From positions 124,001 to 188,000 of the forward strand of contig CM007991.1 in NCBI GenBank assembly GCA_002189035.1: a stretch of DNA of 64,000 bases, written 5' to 3'. The notes under the pieces were generated by a model. That model was given only the letters and a program-made list of their open reading frames with translations, ran no database searches and was not told the DNA's origin. Below, one piece after another: positions 47,110-60,705 of the stretch (positions are counted from its first letter, which is position 1; each line of letters starts with the position of its first letter). The position numbers and the translations under genes were made by a program. The DNA is from Utricularia gibba. Taxonomy: Eukaryota; Streptophyta; Magnoliopsida; Lamiales; Lentibulariaceae.

Positions 47110-47764
47110 TTCCTCTCCGGAGGCACCAGTATAAGAAAAAACCCAACTTTAGGATGATCACACACACGACTCTCTCAGTTGAACCCCGTTATCGTCATCA
47201 GCGCAAAAGGGGTCGCCCAGATCTAGAGATGCTAAAACGCGAAGTTACAGAGGTGACAATAAAACGAAGGGTTTCACCAAACCCTAGCCGCAATCACACC
47301 ACAGTAGAAAGGGAGGGTGTAATGCTTATCCACTGCAATCAAGAGGCACGAATATATACCTCATATCATCGGGCCGCAAGCCCACTAAACTTATCGGGTT
47401 CAAATCGGGCTCTGTGTTGGGCCCAACCCTTGAGCTCAAAAATAACTTGTCAGAAGCATGATCGTCAACCGGCCCGTATTTCAGAGAAAGTCCCCGTGAT
47501 CCAATGGCATTGCCGCCGGGAGGCAGTTCCCGCGGTGCATGGCGATGATTGTAAGGTCATCGGTGATCCAAGTATGAAGGAATCCGTTACCGAAAACCGA
47601 AATTTTTGAAAAAATGGCTCGCTTTCATTCGATTCCAGGTGTGCGGGAAACAAATCGTACGAAACTACTCAATCCGAGCAGCAACAAAGATCATCCAAGA
47701 AAGAATTTAAACAACAGAGCTCAAGAATCTGAATAGTGAAGGTACTTCCTCAGTGTGAGTGCAG

Positions 47765-49196
47765 CTAGCTCTTCGAAAGCTCTTGGCTGCGTTTCGTAGC
47801 AGCAACGACCGCATTCATCAAAGACGCACGGAAGCCTGCCTTTTCAAGCTCATGGATACCGGCAATCGTCGTCCCGCCAGGCGATGTAACGTCGTCTTTC
47901 AACTGCCCAGGATGCTTGCCGGTGTTTGAAACCATAGATGCTGCTCCTAGCACCTGTGGCAGTTGTCTCCTATCAGGTTATTATATTGAAGTGCGAAGCG
48001 TACACACATCACACGCTTACAGTTTGAGAAGCTAATGCTGAAGCAAGTTCCCGGGGCAGACCAGCAGCCACGCCCCCATCGGCTAATGCCTCTATCGCTA
48101 TATAGATGTATGCTGGTCCACTGCCACTGAAAAACCAAATGAACAAATTCTTCGTAAGTTCTGTCATCTTCATCGTTTGTCAATAGCTTCTCACGGCTTA
48201 TGTTTGAGTATTGAGATGTCTACAGCATGAACAAGCATGTAACCTGAGGCCGGTGACAGCATCGAAAAGCTTTTCTTCAGCTTTCCACACTTTTCCAATT
48301 GCTCCGAACAATCTGGATATCCGCTCTTCATCATCCTTGGTCGCTGCAGATCCCAGGCTCATAACTGTGCAGGTATGGTTTGTATAAAAAAATGTCAGCT
48401 CACTATTTTTTCAGCAAGGGTATGTTTCTTCAGCGGTCACACACCTGATGCGCCAACTCCAACAGCAGCTGGAGTGTTTGGGATTACTCTTATAAAGCGG
48501 CTGTGCCCAGCCCATTCCTGGTACCAACGGGATCAACTATTGAATCAAACAATTGTCAAAGAGTTGCAAGCCTGACAGATGATTCTAAGGAAAAAGGAAG
48601 GACCTGCAAATCTTTAAGCTTGACCCCGGCAGCAACAGACACCAAGAGCTTTTTCTCGGACAAGAGTGGCCTCAATTGCAGGACAACATCTTTCACTGTA
48701 TGGGCATTACACGTGGAAAGAGAGGAACGGAGAGAGATTCAATGGATAGTGTTGGAAACGCTTGCAGGATCCACATTTCTGATGAAATCGACAAGAAACA
48801 TGTCATACCAACTTGAGGTTTCACCGAGAATACAACCACATCACTCTCTTCGACTACCTGCATTCCAGACAAGAGGATTATTGTATGAAACTGTCCAACG
48901 GAATATTAAAGAATTGGGAGCATGAAATGAATCAAGAAGCAAATTTTAAAAACTCATTCCAGATCATCTCAAAATATAGAACAAAGTCAGTATCAGAAGA
49001 GTGCCTTCTTATTATCTTCAACGACTTTTACACCAAAAGATGCAAATGCAGTACGCCGATCAACCGAACGATGGGCAGTTCGAATCTGGGACGCAGGGAG
49101 AACTCCTGATTTGTCTATACCTCTGGCAATGCTTTCAGCCATTTTTCCAGCCCCGATAAATCCTAGAGTGTACATATCTGGTAGTGCTGCAGCCAT
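47765..49196 (-). CDS. P5CR: Pyrroline-5-carboxylate reductase
   Basis: Catalyses the last step of proline synthesis, reducing P5C with NADPH. Seven exons in transcription order: 49196-49005, 48857-48809, 48695-48604, 48517-48445, 48364-48244, 48126-48021, 47953-47765; 273 residues, typical length, phases closed. The Rossmann motif is [15 protein letters not shown]. Other hallmarks are [26 protein letters not shown], the signature [19 protein letters not shown] and [18 protein letters not shown]. The first intron starts GCACTC directly after AATAAGAAG, so it is a GC–AG intron; the protein alignment leaves no room for another junction. No clear transit peptide is present, as expected for a cytosolic enzyme. 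Confidence 0.95.
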
Positions 49197-50570
49197 CCCG
49201 CCAAGTATGAGAGCTGCATTACGTGAAAAGCTCAGACGCTCAGCTACACGGTTTAATCAGTGTTCCGATCACATAAGCACATCCAAAAAGGAAAGTGGCA
49301 AACCTAATATTCATGAAAAGTTAACGAAGAAAAGCAGCTCTGACAAGATTTAAAAAAAAAAGCATTTTTTGTCATGTTCAAGGAGAGGATTTCGAATCAT
49401 AATTCCTCGGAATAACAAGAGAAACAACACAACCCTCAATCAAAATCCCATTTCCAGAGTCTGTTACATTATGGCAGTAATCATACTCCAAAACCGTAAC
49501 TTTCAACGTAAAGAAACTAAAACAGAAGTCCAAACCTAATCTTGCACAAACGTGTTAACTTTCTTCTCCGACTACGTTGAGAATGGCCAGAGAGATTCGC
49601 CGGTGGCCCGTTTGAAAGAGATATCTCCCTCTCTACCGGCCGCCAGCTATTACCGAGCCTTCCATTGGGCCGGATACACTCATCGCCCTCACCTATTTCC
49701 GAAACCCATTTTCTGTCCGGCAGATGACCAGTACGGACCCAATGACCCAATCCAATAATGAAATAATTGGCATGGAAAATGGAATAAAATGAATCTCAAC
49801 CAAATACGATTTACTCGTTATTTTGGATTAAATCATTTTTATTCAATTTAATGTAAACATATAATAAAAAATAAAAAATAATTTTATAAATGGTTACTTA
49901 TCATCTTAGCTTAAAACTTTTTTATAGTAAATTTAATCGAATTAAATACATCGTAAATATGTTATATAAAATAAAATATTTATTTAAATTTAACATTTTA
50001 AAATTTTTAATTTTTTTAATATTTCATAAAAATTATTGAAATAAAAAAATATTTAAATTTAGATTAGTCTCACTCATTTACGTTATTTACAAATTTGATC
50101 ACTCCGTCTTATTCATTTACAAATTCAAAATAATATATATTAAAAGTGAATAATATTTATATATTATATATATAGATGACAAGGTGATGAAATTATATTT
50201 AAAGATAATAAAATAAAAGCAAACAAAGTCGTAAAACCAAAGTAAAGAAAAGGAGACTGACAAAGGCAAGTAGCCGTTGTTTTTCAAAAGCCATGGATCA
50301 CGGAATTATTAGAGATATCATTTGTCCTAATTATTCGTGTACTTGCTTGTCACGAATTCATTCCTCACTATCAAAGTTGTCTGATTGAAAATGAAAGCCT
50401 CTTGGATTCTCAATCATCATCTCTTGCGTTAACATGAAGCTGCGCAACAAGGTAGTGAGATGTCGTCTTTTCCCTTTAGTCTTTTTTGCGGGCTTCTTAA
50501 ATTTCCAATCTTTTTCGATGTTTGTTGATGAATGCTTTGAGGTTACTGCAAATCGCATCGTTTTGTGTTC
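49197..50570. other. Divergent intergenic region between P5CR and the ATL gene
   Basis: Bases 49200-49330 probably hold the P5CR leader. From 49760 to 50250 the DNA is very AT-rich. No exon, RNA gene or repeat family was recognised. Confidence 0.6.
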
Positions 50571-51395
50571 ATGGGTTCTGTAGGTAGCCAGAGCGTCTGG
50601 GCTTCTTACTACACTTCTGCAGATTGCTCACAAGGTGTTTGTAGTATTTACTGCCCACAATTCTGCTATTTGATCTTCCCTCCGCCGCCACCAGATCATG
50701 ATTCCACTGGTCCGTTTTCACCTCTTGTCATCGTAATCATCTGTATTTTTCTCAGCGGGTTTCTCCTTGTTAGCTACTACACACTTGTTACAAGATTATG
50801 TGGAAGAAGAATCGAACAGACGCAGGTTGTGTCGAGCCAGGATCACCTGCCTGTTGTTTCTAATGGATTGGATGAGTCGGTGGTGAAAAGGATTAAAGTG
50901 TGCAAGTATCAGAAGGGGAACGGGGTGATCGAAGGAACTGACTGTGCTGTTTGTTTGAGTGAGTTTAAAGAGAACGAATCTCTCAGGCTTTTGCCTAGCT
51001 GCAGCCATGCCTTTCATCTTCCCTGTATTGATACTTGGCTGAAATCTCAGTCTAACTGTCCCCTTTGTCGTGCAAGTGTCACTGATCTTCAAACTCCACC
51101 TGCCCTTAAGATGAATACAGATGAATTTCGTCGTCCCGACGATCTGATTCTTGTTGTGGATCAACAAAGAAGCTGCCAAGAAAGTGAAGGTGAAAGAGAG
51201 AATCTTGATAAGGGAGATGAGCGTATCAGTGGCTCAATTCCTTCAGGTTCACAATGTGAACATCGAAGAGACGCTGGAACATCGAAGGGACGCTCATCCG
51301 ACGAAGACATCGAGTTCACATTGCCTACAAGGAAAAGATCTGCACCCACTTGTGAATTCAGGGACGACGGCAAGAATTTCATGTTTCCAAGTTGA
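50571..51395 (+). CDS. ATL-type RING-H2 E3 ubiquitin ligase
   Basis: Intronless, 274 residues, as typical of ATL genes. A Cys-rich segment precedes one membrane span (about 49-72, PLVIVIICIFLSGFLLVSYY). A GLD-type motif follows (NGLDESVVKRIKV). The RING-H2 finger is complete: CAVCLSEFKENESLRLLPSC, HAFHLPCIDTWLKSQSNCPLC. The C-terminal third is polar and probably disordered. ATL ligases are membrane-bound, stress- or defence-inducible E3s that work with UBC8-class E2 enzymes; such an E2 is the next gene, though adjacency does not imply function. Confidence 0.93.
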   Translation: MGSVGSQSVWASYYTSADCSQGVCSIYCPQFCYLIFPPPPPDHDSTGPFSPLVIVIICIFLSGFLLVSYYTLVTRLCGRRIEQTQVVSSQDHLPVVSNGLDESVVKRIKVCKYQKGNGVIEGTDCAVCLSEFKENESLRLLPSCSHAFHLPCIDTWLKSQSNCPLCRASVTDLQTPPALKMNTDEFRRPDDLILVVDQQRSCQESEGERENLDKGDERISGSIPSGSQCEHRRDAGTSKGRSSDEDIEFTLPTRKRSAPTCEFRDDGKNFMFPS

Positions 51396-51942
51396 ATGGA
51401 GATCATAAAGTGCTTATTTTTGTTCAGTTTCTTGAGTTTAAGTGGCAGGAATATCTTGTCACTTTACTATGCACTAATGGTCAAGTTTATGCATGAAGGC
51501 GGTTTTAAAGGAGTGATCAATGACTCAGAACAATCAAAATTAAAAATTTCAAAGTTAATGAGCTTGAATGCTCATTCAAGTTTCAAAAAAGGATTACAAA
51601 GGGTCACGTTTTTTTAAAGAAAATTCGAAATAATGTATCCACCTGTATATGGAAGCACTGTATCCCTCGGGGTCCCTGCATTCGATTGGTGCAGGCAGGA
51701 AAGAGATGGGTATTCCTTAATTTTCTTAATTTTCTTGACAGGACTTTCCAACCACATATAATTTTAAAATTGTCCCGTAGGATTCACGCATCCAGCACAA
51801 TCCGTTTGGTGTAAGAAAAAAGCTGTAAAGTTTGTTTCTCTCGCCTCGTTCTTCCCTTCTTCTGCCCCGTTCGTGGCATTCTTTGACCCAGATCAAAAGA
51901 TAAGAAATTGGCAGACCAGGGTAATCTCCTTTGATTTAGACG

Positions 51943-53228
<1,286 letters not shown>

Positions 53229-55313
53229 GACAAGTTATATGTAGAAAAAACCAGTGGCGTCGGCGTCGGCGTTCCTCCACTTGCTACAATTTCCATTCAT
53301 TGCCCTCCCTTATGGATCCCTCACTCCTAAAACTATTTCCATCTTCAAGTGAAGTTTTATTTATATGTTTGGGAACTCATGTGTTCATCATACTCTACTC
53401 CTGGATCAATTCATTATTAGACGTCACTGGTGCGTTAAAAAAGGGATTTTGGCACAGATTTTAATCTTTTATAAGTATTTTCATTTTTTTGATATTATTT
53501 TTTCATTGATTTTGTATTTTCTGAAGTATTTTGAAGAAAATATTTTATATAACATTATTACGGTCTATCTGTTTAAATACGTACCATATTAACTATTATC
53601 ATGCACAATAAAACAGTAATTTAGTAGTGATGTTTTTTTAAAAAAAGAATTATTAAATTGTTAATACGTGTCAATAAAGAGTTGGCTTTTTTGGTCAAAA
53701 AGATGAAAAGCAGTCCTTTTTTCTTCACCCAATGCGGGGAGATCTTTCCGCTTCAGACAATGTGTAATAATAAAAAAAAGGGGGGAAATATATAGTTATC
53801 TTCTTACCATTGATTTGATTTGATCTGATCCACAAAAAACGACAGCTTCATTTGTCGTTTGTTACAAGTGCATTGCATTAAATGTGACCCATGCATCACA
53901 ATCCCCACAGAAAGCGGACGATGCCATCCATCATCTTGAAAAAAAAAATTATTAAAATGTAATATATTGAATTATAACCTTGAAAGCCATGCATCATCCT
54001 CCATGGAGACACCACACTATGAAGCACACACAGCTTAAGATTTTTCAGGTTCCTCATATGGTATTTTAGACGGATATAGTTGCAATTTTGCTTCGATTTC
54101 GATTTCGATTTTGAGTTTGATTTGGAGTCTCTTATATCACAATGCCATCAAATAATTTGAGACAACTCAACGAAAACTGCGTTGTAAAGTATAATGCTAT
54201 CACTCATAAAGAAAAGCAAACACCAAAATGAAATCTTTTGCTTTTTATTTATTTTTGGAAAATAATTGACAAAGGATAGCCCAGAGCAGCTGGAGACAAT
54301 GTTGTGTGGGGAGGGCAGGCCACTTGTTCAAAAAGTAACCATCGGTGATATGATTGTTTTAAATTATTTTTCTATTTATTATTAAATGAGTTTAACCAGA
54401 TACTTAATTTAATTATAAATTTAGTTAACCAAATTTTAAAATCGAATTAAACCTATAGTTTTAAAATATATTGAAACCTAACAAAAATTTGAAGCATGAA
54501 CAATATTGATATCGAAACAATGTAAGGTTCTGATAGTATGAGACATTTTAAAAATTTCAAAAACAAAGTAGTAATTATTGTGTATGTGATGAGTGCTCTA
54601 AAGTTGTGGGTGTGGGCGTGGGTGCTGTTGGATCATCCCATGTGGAGAAGGGGACTACTAATCACAATCCGGGAATCTGAATAATTGGAGATTTACGCTT
54701 CATGAAAGTGGGCACATGCACAATTGACATTTGGGCCTAAACCAGACCCCAAATTGGTCCAATAAAAATTATAACTTCAATTCCGAAATGAAATTCGGTT
54801 AAATCTAAATTCATAATTTAATTAGAGAATGTATTGGGCTATAATAAGAATAATTTTTTTATCTAAAAATTATATATTATTATTAAAAATATGAAATGAA
54901 CTATGGGACATATGTAAATCACATATTTAGATATTCTAAAATTGAGGTATCTCAAATTCTAATCTGAATGCTTCATAAATCCTATTAATTAAAAGATATT
55001 ATTTTTACTATGTTTATTAATAAATTCTAATCTGAATGCACTAGTACAAAACCGGAACCCGCACACCGCAGTCTCTATTTTCGCTCTCTCTATATATATG
55101 AGGAAGGAAACCTACGCGCACGCACCAGAGACGTTTGATTTGCGACGGGTGGATGCGGGGAACTGAGAGTTTCTCGAGTTTCTTTGTACAAGTAAAGCTA
55201 GCCGATTGATTGAATTTTGGCTGGAATTGTTGATGCGTTTGTTGACATTTCGGGTTAGAATCTTGAGTTCTGGAAGTGGAGACCGTTCTTGAAACGGAGT
55301 TGCGGTTGGGGAA
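53229..55313. other. 2-kb AT-rich intergenic region
   Basis: No coding exon on either strand. Long AT-rich stretches (53450-53640, 54350-54600, 54780-55030) with scattered poly-A tracts. The last 250 bases, with CT-rich DNA near 55080-55100 and a TATATATA stretch, probably hold the promoter and leader of the ELMO gene. Confidence 0.6.
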
Positions 55314-57467
55314 ATGGATGACAGAGGAACTGGATCGTTCGTTGCGGTGAGGCGGATTTCCCAAGGACTTGATAGAGGAACTGCGTGCCATTCTACTTCT
55401 GGTATATTTGGGTTCTTTCCTTGTGTTTGTTCTTCGTCTGAATCTTGGTTGCCGTAGATTCTTGGGAAAGAATTTGACGGATGTAACTGTTGTTGATTGG
55501 AGAGTTTTTTTGTCGCTGGTGTGTTGTATGTCTGGTTCGTGCTGCTTTTCTTCCTGTTAACTTTTGACCAGCCTACACTTTTATATGACTTTGTGTCTAT
55601 TCTAGTATTTTACAAAGGAAATGTGAATTTCAATTGAAAAAAAAAAACCTGAATTTGTTTGAAGGCTTACAGACCAGGATAATAAACCTAGATAAGTTCC
55701 TCTACGCACCGTGATTCTGAGCACCACTTCAACCTTTTGTTTTGAATTTTGCCAACATTCCTTCTTTTTCGTTTACAGAGGAGGTTGGGCCTGGATCTGC
55801 TGCATGGTTAGGCAGGGGCCTTTCATGTGTATGCGTTCAGATTAGAGAAAATGATGGTTTCGCGTCATTTGATCTGAACCCTCTTCAGGTGTTAAATAGC
55901 TACTTGCATCCGAGTTCTTGTTTTTCTATTTGCTGTATATTCACTAACAGCAGTATCTCTTGCTAACTGCGTTTCTGAACTACTTTGATTTTTGCATCGT
56001 TGGTCATAACTGTATTACACAGCTAATTTCACATGAACATGCCTAGATGAGGTCATGACGATTGAACAATGTCTTTTATTAGGAGGAATCCTTACTGAGG
56101 CTGCAGAATCGGATAGATATTGCCTACGATAATTCACTTTCAGAACATCGGGTACGGTTTACAGAAGTTTATGGAAGCAAGGACATAACGGTAGATCTAA
56201 TTACGTTTCCCATCTTTTTCTTCTAATCCAGGATACTCTGAGGACGTTATGGTATGCTGCCTTTCCTGATGAGGAGCTTAGTGGTTTAATATCAGAACAG
56301 TGGAAAGAAATGGGTTGGCAGGGGAAAGATCCGGCTACTGATTTCCGGTATATCCAAGTGGGTTTATGTCTTCAATGATTATGAAGCGTGACCTCTAATG
56401 CATCAATTTTAACCATTTCAGGGGTGGTGGCTTAATATCATTGGAAAACTTACTGTTTTTTGCCCGGACATTTCCAGTGTGTACTTCATCCGTATTCGCT
56501 CACTTTATATGTTAATTACTGCACTGAATGCACCGGAATGCCAAGTGTTCTATTAGATGATCCATTTAGGAATTCTATAGGCCTCTGTTTTCTGCGCTGA
56601 AATGCTTGTTTTCGCGGTGGACAGACATCATTTCAGGATCTCCTTCGTAAAAGGGAAGGTGACAGAGCCTTATGGGAGTACCCCTTTGCTGTAGCCGGTG
56701 TCAACATTACGTGCATGCTTATCCAGATGCTTGACCTTGAAGCTGGTATTTTTTCATTCAAACATCCTTGACTTCATTTTTCCAAAACTTCATGGTTTGT
56801 GTTCTTGATCTTTTTCTGGTACTCCACCACCCGTCTTTTCATGTATGCTGAAGTAGGTCTATGACTTTCCTTCCTTTTATTGAGGAGTTACTATGTCGTC
56901 CAATGAACCAAAATGAAAATTGCAACAGTCTGCAATATCTCTTTCTTCGGTTGCTGGAAACAAATTCAATCCATTGTATGGGGTGGTTAACAGAGAGTTT
57001 TGCTAATCACTATCTTACATATGCAGTGAAGCCCAGAACTGCCGTGGGTGCAACGTTCTTGCAGTTTCTAACTGGTAAGGGGAATCCAAATGATCATCGC
57101 TTGGAGGGCTGCTTTTGTTTCTTAGTGTGAACTCCCATTAGTCAGAAATGATTTATTTCCTGTGCTCTTCCTCGACAGAAAACGAATTCGCATTCGACCT
57201 TCTCTACTGTATCACCTTCAAGCTAATGGACCAGCAGTGGCTGGCGATGCGCGCTTCTTACATGGAGTTCAACGTGAGTATTATTGCTTACGTGGAGTTT
57301 GGAAAGAATCCCTGGCTCATGTTATGCATATATGTGGATGTGTATGTATGTATGAGGAGCAGAGCGTGATGAAAGCAACACGCCATCAGCTGGAGAAGGA
57401 ACTTCTCAAAGAGGACATCTCATGCCTTGAAGACTTGCCCTCTTACGGTCTTCTCAGCCGGAGATGA
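55314..57467 (+). CDS. ELMO/CED-12 domain protein
   Basis: Nine exons: 55314-55401, 55779-55888, 56083-56151, 56232-56347, 56422-56476, 56625-56745, 57027-57074, 57179-57273, 57363-57467; 268 residues, all phases closed. The ELMO domain runs from about residue 85 to the end: LRTLWYAAFPDEELSGLISE, WKEMGWQGKDPATDFRGGG, FAVAGVNITCMLIQMLDLEA, ENEFAFDLLYCITFKLMDQQ and WLAMRASYMEFN. In animals ELMO proteins join DOCK exchange factors; ELMOD proteins act as Arf GAPs. Plant members are mostly uncharacterised. In Arabidopsis an ELMO gene (AT2G44770) lies next to WRKY12 (AT2G44745), as it does here. Confidence 0.92.
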
Positions 57468-58554
57468 TCAGATCAGCCGGACAAGCAAAATTGCCTTCCG
57501 TTGTGTGCCTGTGAGTGATCCAACATGGAGAACCAGGAGCCCAAAATGTTGAATAATAGCAACCTTTTTGTATGCCCAAAAGAGAGGCGGGCCATCATCT
57601 ACCAAGTCGGGGTTCATTCTGTGTCGATCCTCTCGAGTGAGCATTTATGTGACATGTGATGATTCCAGGACTAAGTAGACGGAATAAAAGCGGTGATTGG
57701 ATAGGGATAAGGAAGGCACCGCGGGGTGGAACGATGGACTGGAGTAGTGGATGGTCCAACAAACGTTCCCACACACGTCAAAGCAGTGTCTCTCTTTGTG
57801 GAAACCAATTGAAAATGATGCATTTGGCATATTACCTTCAAAATTCAAACCACCCATAATGAGCGAAGGGGCTTAGCTTCCCCAAACACACAGGAATAAA
57901 ACTAAATGAGTGAGTGGGTGTAACAACCGGTGACACAGCCAGCCATTGAAGAACCAACAGCTCCCCAAGCCTCCATTAATCGGTTCTTCCTTTCCTTTTG
58001 TTTTTTTTAAAGGAAAACTTTAAATTTCCATCCAATATGTCAAAAAAAAAAAAAAGAAAAGAAAATAACCCTGGAAGACCAATCAATCCCAGTTTTCAAT
58101 GAGGAGGGGAGGGGGGAACATCATTAGGGTGTCAGCGTTAGTTAAATTCCCAATGCTAAAAGGGTGAAGAGGGGCTCAGGCAGGCTCACTGGCTCCCTCA
58201 AGAGGAGAGTAGTATCATTAGTCGCGTTTTGTGCGACCCTAACCCCCTGATACATTATCACATGAAACCCTAATACTCATCCTGGGCACCAAGAAATGGA
58301 GAGAAAAATGTTGTATATAGTTGCAAAAAGGGATGTGAAGAATCAGGAGACTTTTTTGGTAGCCATCGAATGGTGAAGTGCGCTAAACTTCCGAGCATAT
58401 TCTTTGGCGAGAGAATAAATATCATCATTCATTATTAGGTTGCTCGGTCCAAACCGCCTGATGGACCGGACAAACCTGGGGTGGTGCGTACGAGGGAGGG
58501 AGGGAGGGTTCGTAAAGAATGAGCAGAAAGCAGTCAGTAGTTCCTTTTGATGGG

Positions 58555-58584
58555 GGGCGAGGGCGAGGGCGAGGGCGAGGGCGA
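58555..58584 (+). repeat. (GGGCGA)5 minisatellite
   Basis: Five perfect copies of GGGCGA, giving evenly spaced G triplets that could form a G-quadruplex. A second G-triplet cluster (GGGAGGGAGGGAGGG) lies about 50 bases upstream. Confidence 0.95.
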
Positions 58585-58724
58585 ATCATCCAGACAGACA
58601 GACAGCCAGTAGTATCAACTCATCATACGTCATCTGTATACCCCTTGGAAGCACTCGCATTCCAGATTCCAATCATTTTATTTGATTGCCACCAGGGAAT
58701 ATAATAAACAGATTTTTACCTAAT

Positions 58725-58741
58725 CCCCCCCCCCCCCCCCC
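58725..58741 (+). repeat. Poly-C tract (17 bases)
   Basis: A run of 17 Cs, rare in plant DNA. Its true length is doubtful given signs of length errors in other C runs of this window. Confidence 0.8.
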
Positions 58742-59277
58742 ACTTTTACTCGCACAGGGAGGGTCGCGGTTAAAACTTGAATATCGCCATGGAGCCCCCA
58801 GCCCTTCCTTCGTTCCCATTTCTTGCACAGAAAATAACCAGACAATGCATGTTTAGTAGACCATTTTGTATGTTAAATGAGGTGCAATATTTGATATGAG
58901 ATGTTCATATCCTAAAACTTAGGAATATCAAAATGCAATCTTTTCATTTTGATATGTTTATTAATATTTTTCATGGAATATCACCTCACCCTATGTGTAT
59001 TATGGGGGAGTCATGTAGTACATAGTCCCAATGTCACAACATGTACATTATGAGGGGTGCCCATGGATCGTACACACAATACTCTCCTTCTCTTTGTGCG
59101 ATAAAAGAAAACAAAAGAGAAAGTGTCACGTTCATCAAAACTGTACTATTCTTCTACATGCAATGATAAAACCCCAGATCCCACTAAGCTTCAGCTTACA
59201 GCTACAATGAAAAAGGAGAATATAGCGAGAATTTCTTCGATTCTCCATCCAACTCTCCTTTGAAAAAAGCCACAATC

Positions 59278-60705
59278 ATGGAACAACAACAAGGATCGGA
59301 TCATTCACTTCCCACCCTTTACAGTTATCACAACCCTCAAATTGCCTTTCCCCTCCACCATCAGCAGATGAGGTTTCCTCACTTTGAAGACCAGAATCAT
59401 CTCTTCAGCTTCCTGGGGCCTCAGCCGCTCGACACCGGGAGCTCCTCTGCCAAGAACGCCGATGAAGCCGGATTAGGGTTTGGTGGTAAACCCTCGTGGA
59501 GCCATGAACCCCTGGTTTGCCGACTTCTCCTCCTTCTAACCCTTGTTTTTTTTTTGGTGTCTTACTCACGGTTGGGGTTCTTACGAGCTGAGAGTCGTTC
59601 TAGGCCTCCTTGATTGCTTGCTTTATAGGATCCTAAGTTTCTGACAGCTTTAGTTACGTTTTCTTACATCATTTATCTCCCTTTTTTTTGAATTAAAACA
59701 TTGTTTTTATTGAATTTCTGCTGAATAAAGTTTTTAACGGTTTTCCAAGGGTTTAATGCAGGATCCCAAGGATATGAACGATGAACAGTGCAATGGCAAC
59801 ACGACTGAGAATGGAAACTGCTGGTACTATCTCTTCATTTACTGGTTCATGTCGCAGTTCTTAAATAGGCCGTGAAAAGATTTTTTGAATGAAGCTTGTT
59901 TTAAGTTAAGCGATTTCCACATTGGGAAGACCCAAAAAAGAAAAAAAGAATTTCTGGATGGAGTCGTCTCATCTGATTTCTGCATTGTCACCTGAATCTT
60001 CTGCGACATTAAACACCAGTTGAAGAAGTTTGAGACACACTTTCTCCCTTCTTCTTCCTCTAATCAAAGAGTAAAACAACAGATTGGTCCTCTTGCATCT
60101 ACGTGTCAGCTGTGGACTCATGGAAACGTATTGGATAACGTTATGCATAGATGCGCTGGATCCTCCTCGTTCATGTCTTAAGAATAGTGGCGCGTCCACT
60201 AACTCGTCTGAGTCAGAAGCTTCCTTTTTTCCGGAACCAAAAATTTGTTCTGCTTCGTTCAGGTGGAAGGAGAAGAGCAAGGTGAAGATGAGGAGGAAGC
60301 TGCGAGAGCCGAGGTTCTGCTTTCAGACAAGAAGCGATGTGGATGTTCTTGATGACGGGTACAAATGGAGGAAATATGGGCAGAAGGTTGTCAAGAACAG
60401 CCTCCATCCTCGGTAATGTACCAGCATTTCCTCGCTTGATTCCGTGTTCTTTCCACAGAATCAAGACACCGAGGTCTAGCGATCGAGAGAATTCATCTTA
60501 GAGGATGACCCAATGTTCTCACTCTTGTCCTTCGATACGCAGAAGTTACTACAGGTGCACGCACAACAACTGCCGAGTGAAGAAGAGGGTGGAGCGGCTG
60601 TCGGAGGATTGCCGGATGGTCATAACAACGTACGAAGGACGGCACAACCACTCGCCGTGTGACGAGTCGAACTCGTCGGAGCTGGACGGCTTCTCTTCCT
60701 TCTAA
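59278..60705 (+). CDS. WRKY12: WRKY transcription factor, group IIc, WRKY12-like
   Basis: Arabidopsis WRKY12 represses secondary-wall formation in pith and affects flowering. Four exons: 59278-59514, 59762-59823, 60263-60412, 60543-60705; 203 residues, phases closed. The N-terminal part has LFSFLGPQP and WSHEPL. The WRKY domain starts [20 protein letters not shown], then [40 protein letters not shown] and a CX4CX23HXH finger ending EGRHNHSP. The intron inside the domain, after the KNSLHPR codon, is the usual position for this group. The tail ELDGFSSF resembles the Arabidopsis WRKY12 ending. WRKY13 is the alternative but has a different finger (CTQDNC). Confidence 0.92.

Larger units (their letters stand above)
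57468..59277. other. Intergenic region with GC-rich repeats and a hairpin, upstream of the WRKY12-like gene
   Basis: No coding exon is supported. It holds (GGGCGA)5 at 58555-58584, a preceding GGGA-rich patch near 58491, a run of 17 Cs at 58725-58741 and an 11-base inverted repeat at 58925-58955. The last 200 bases are the likely WRKY promoter and leader. Confidence 0.6.

Noticed and set aside
55041-55391. 116-codon minus-strand open frame over the ELMO first exon
   Set aside because: Overlaps the well-supported ELMO exon and leader; no similarity.
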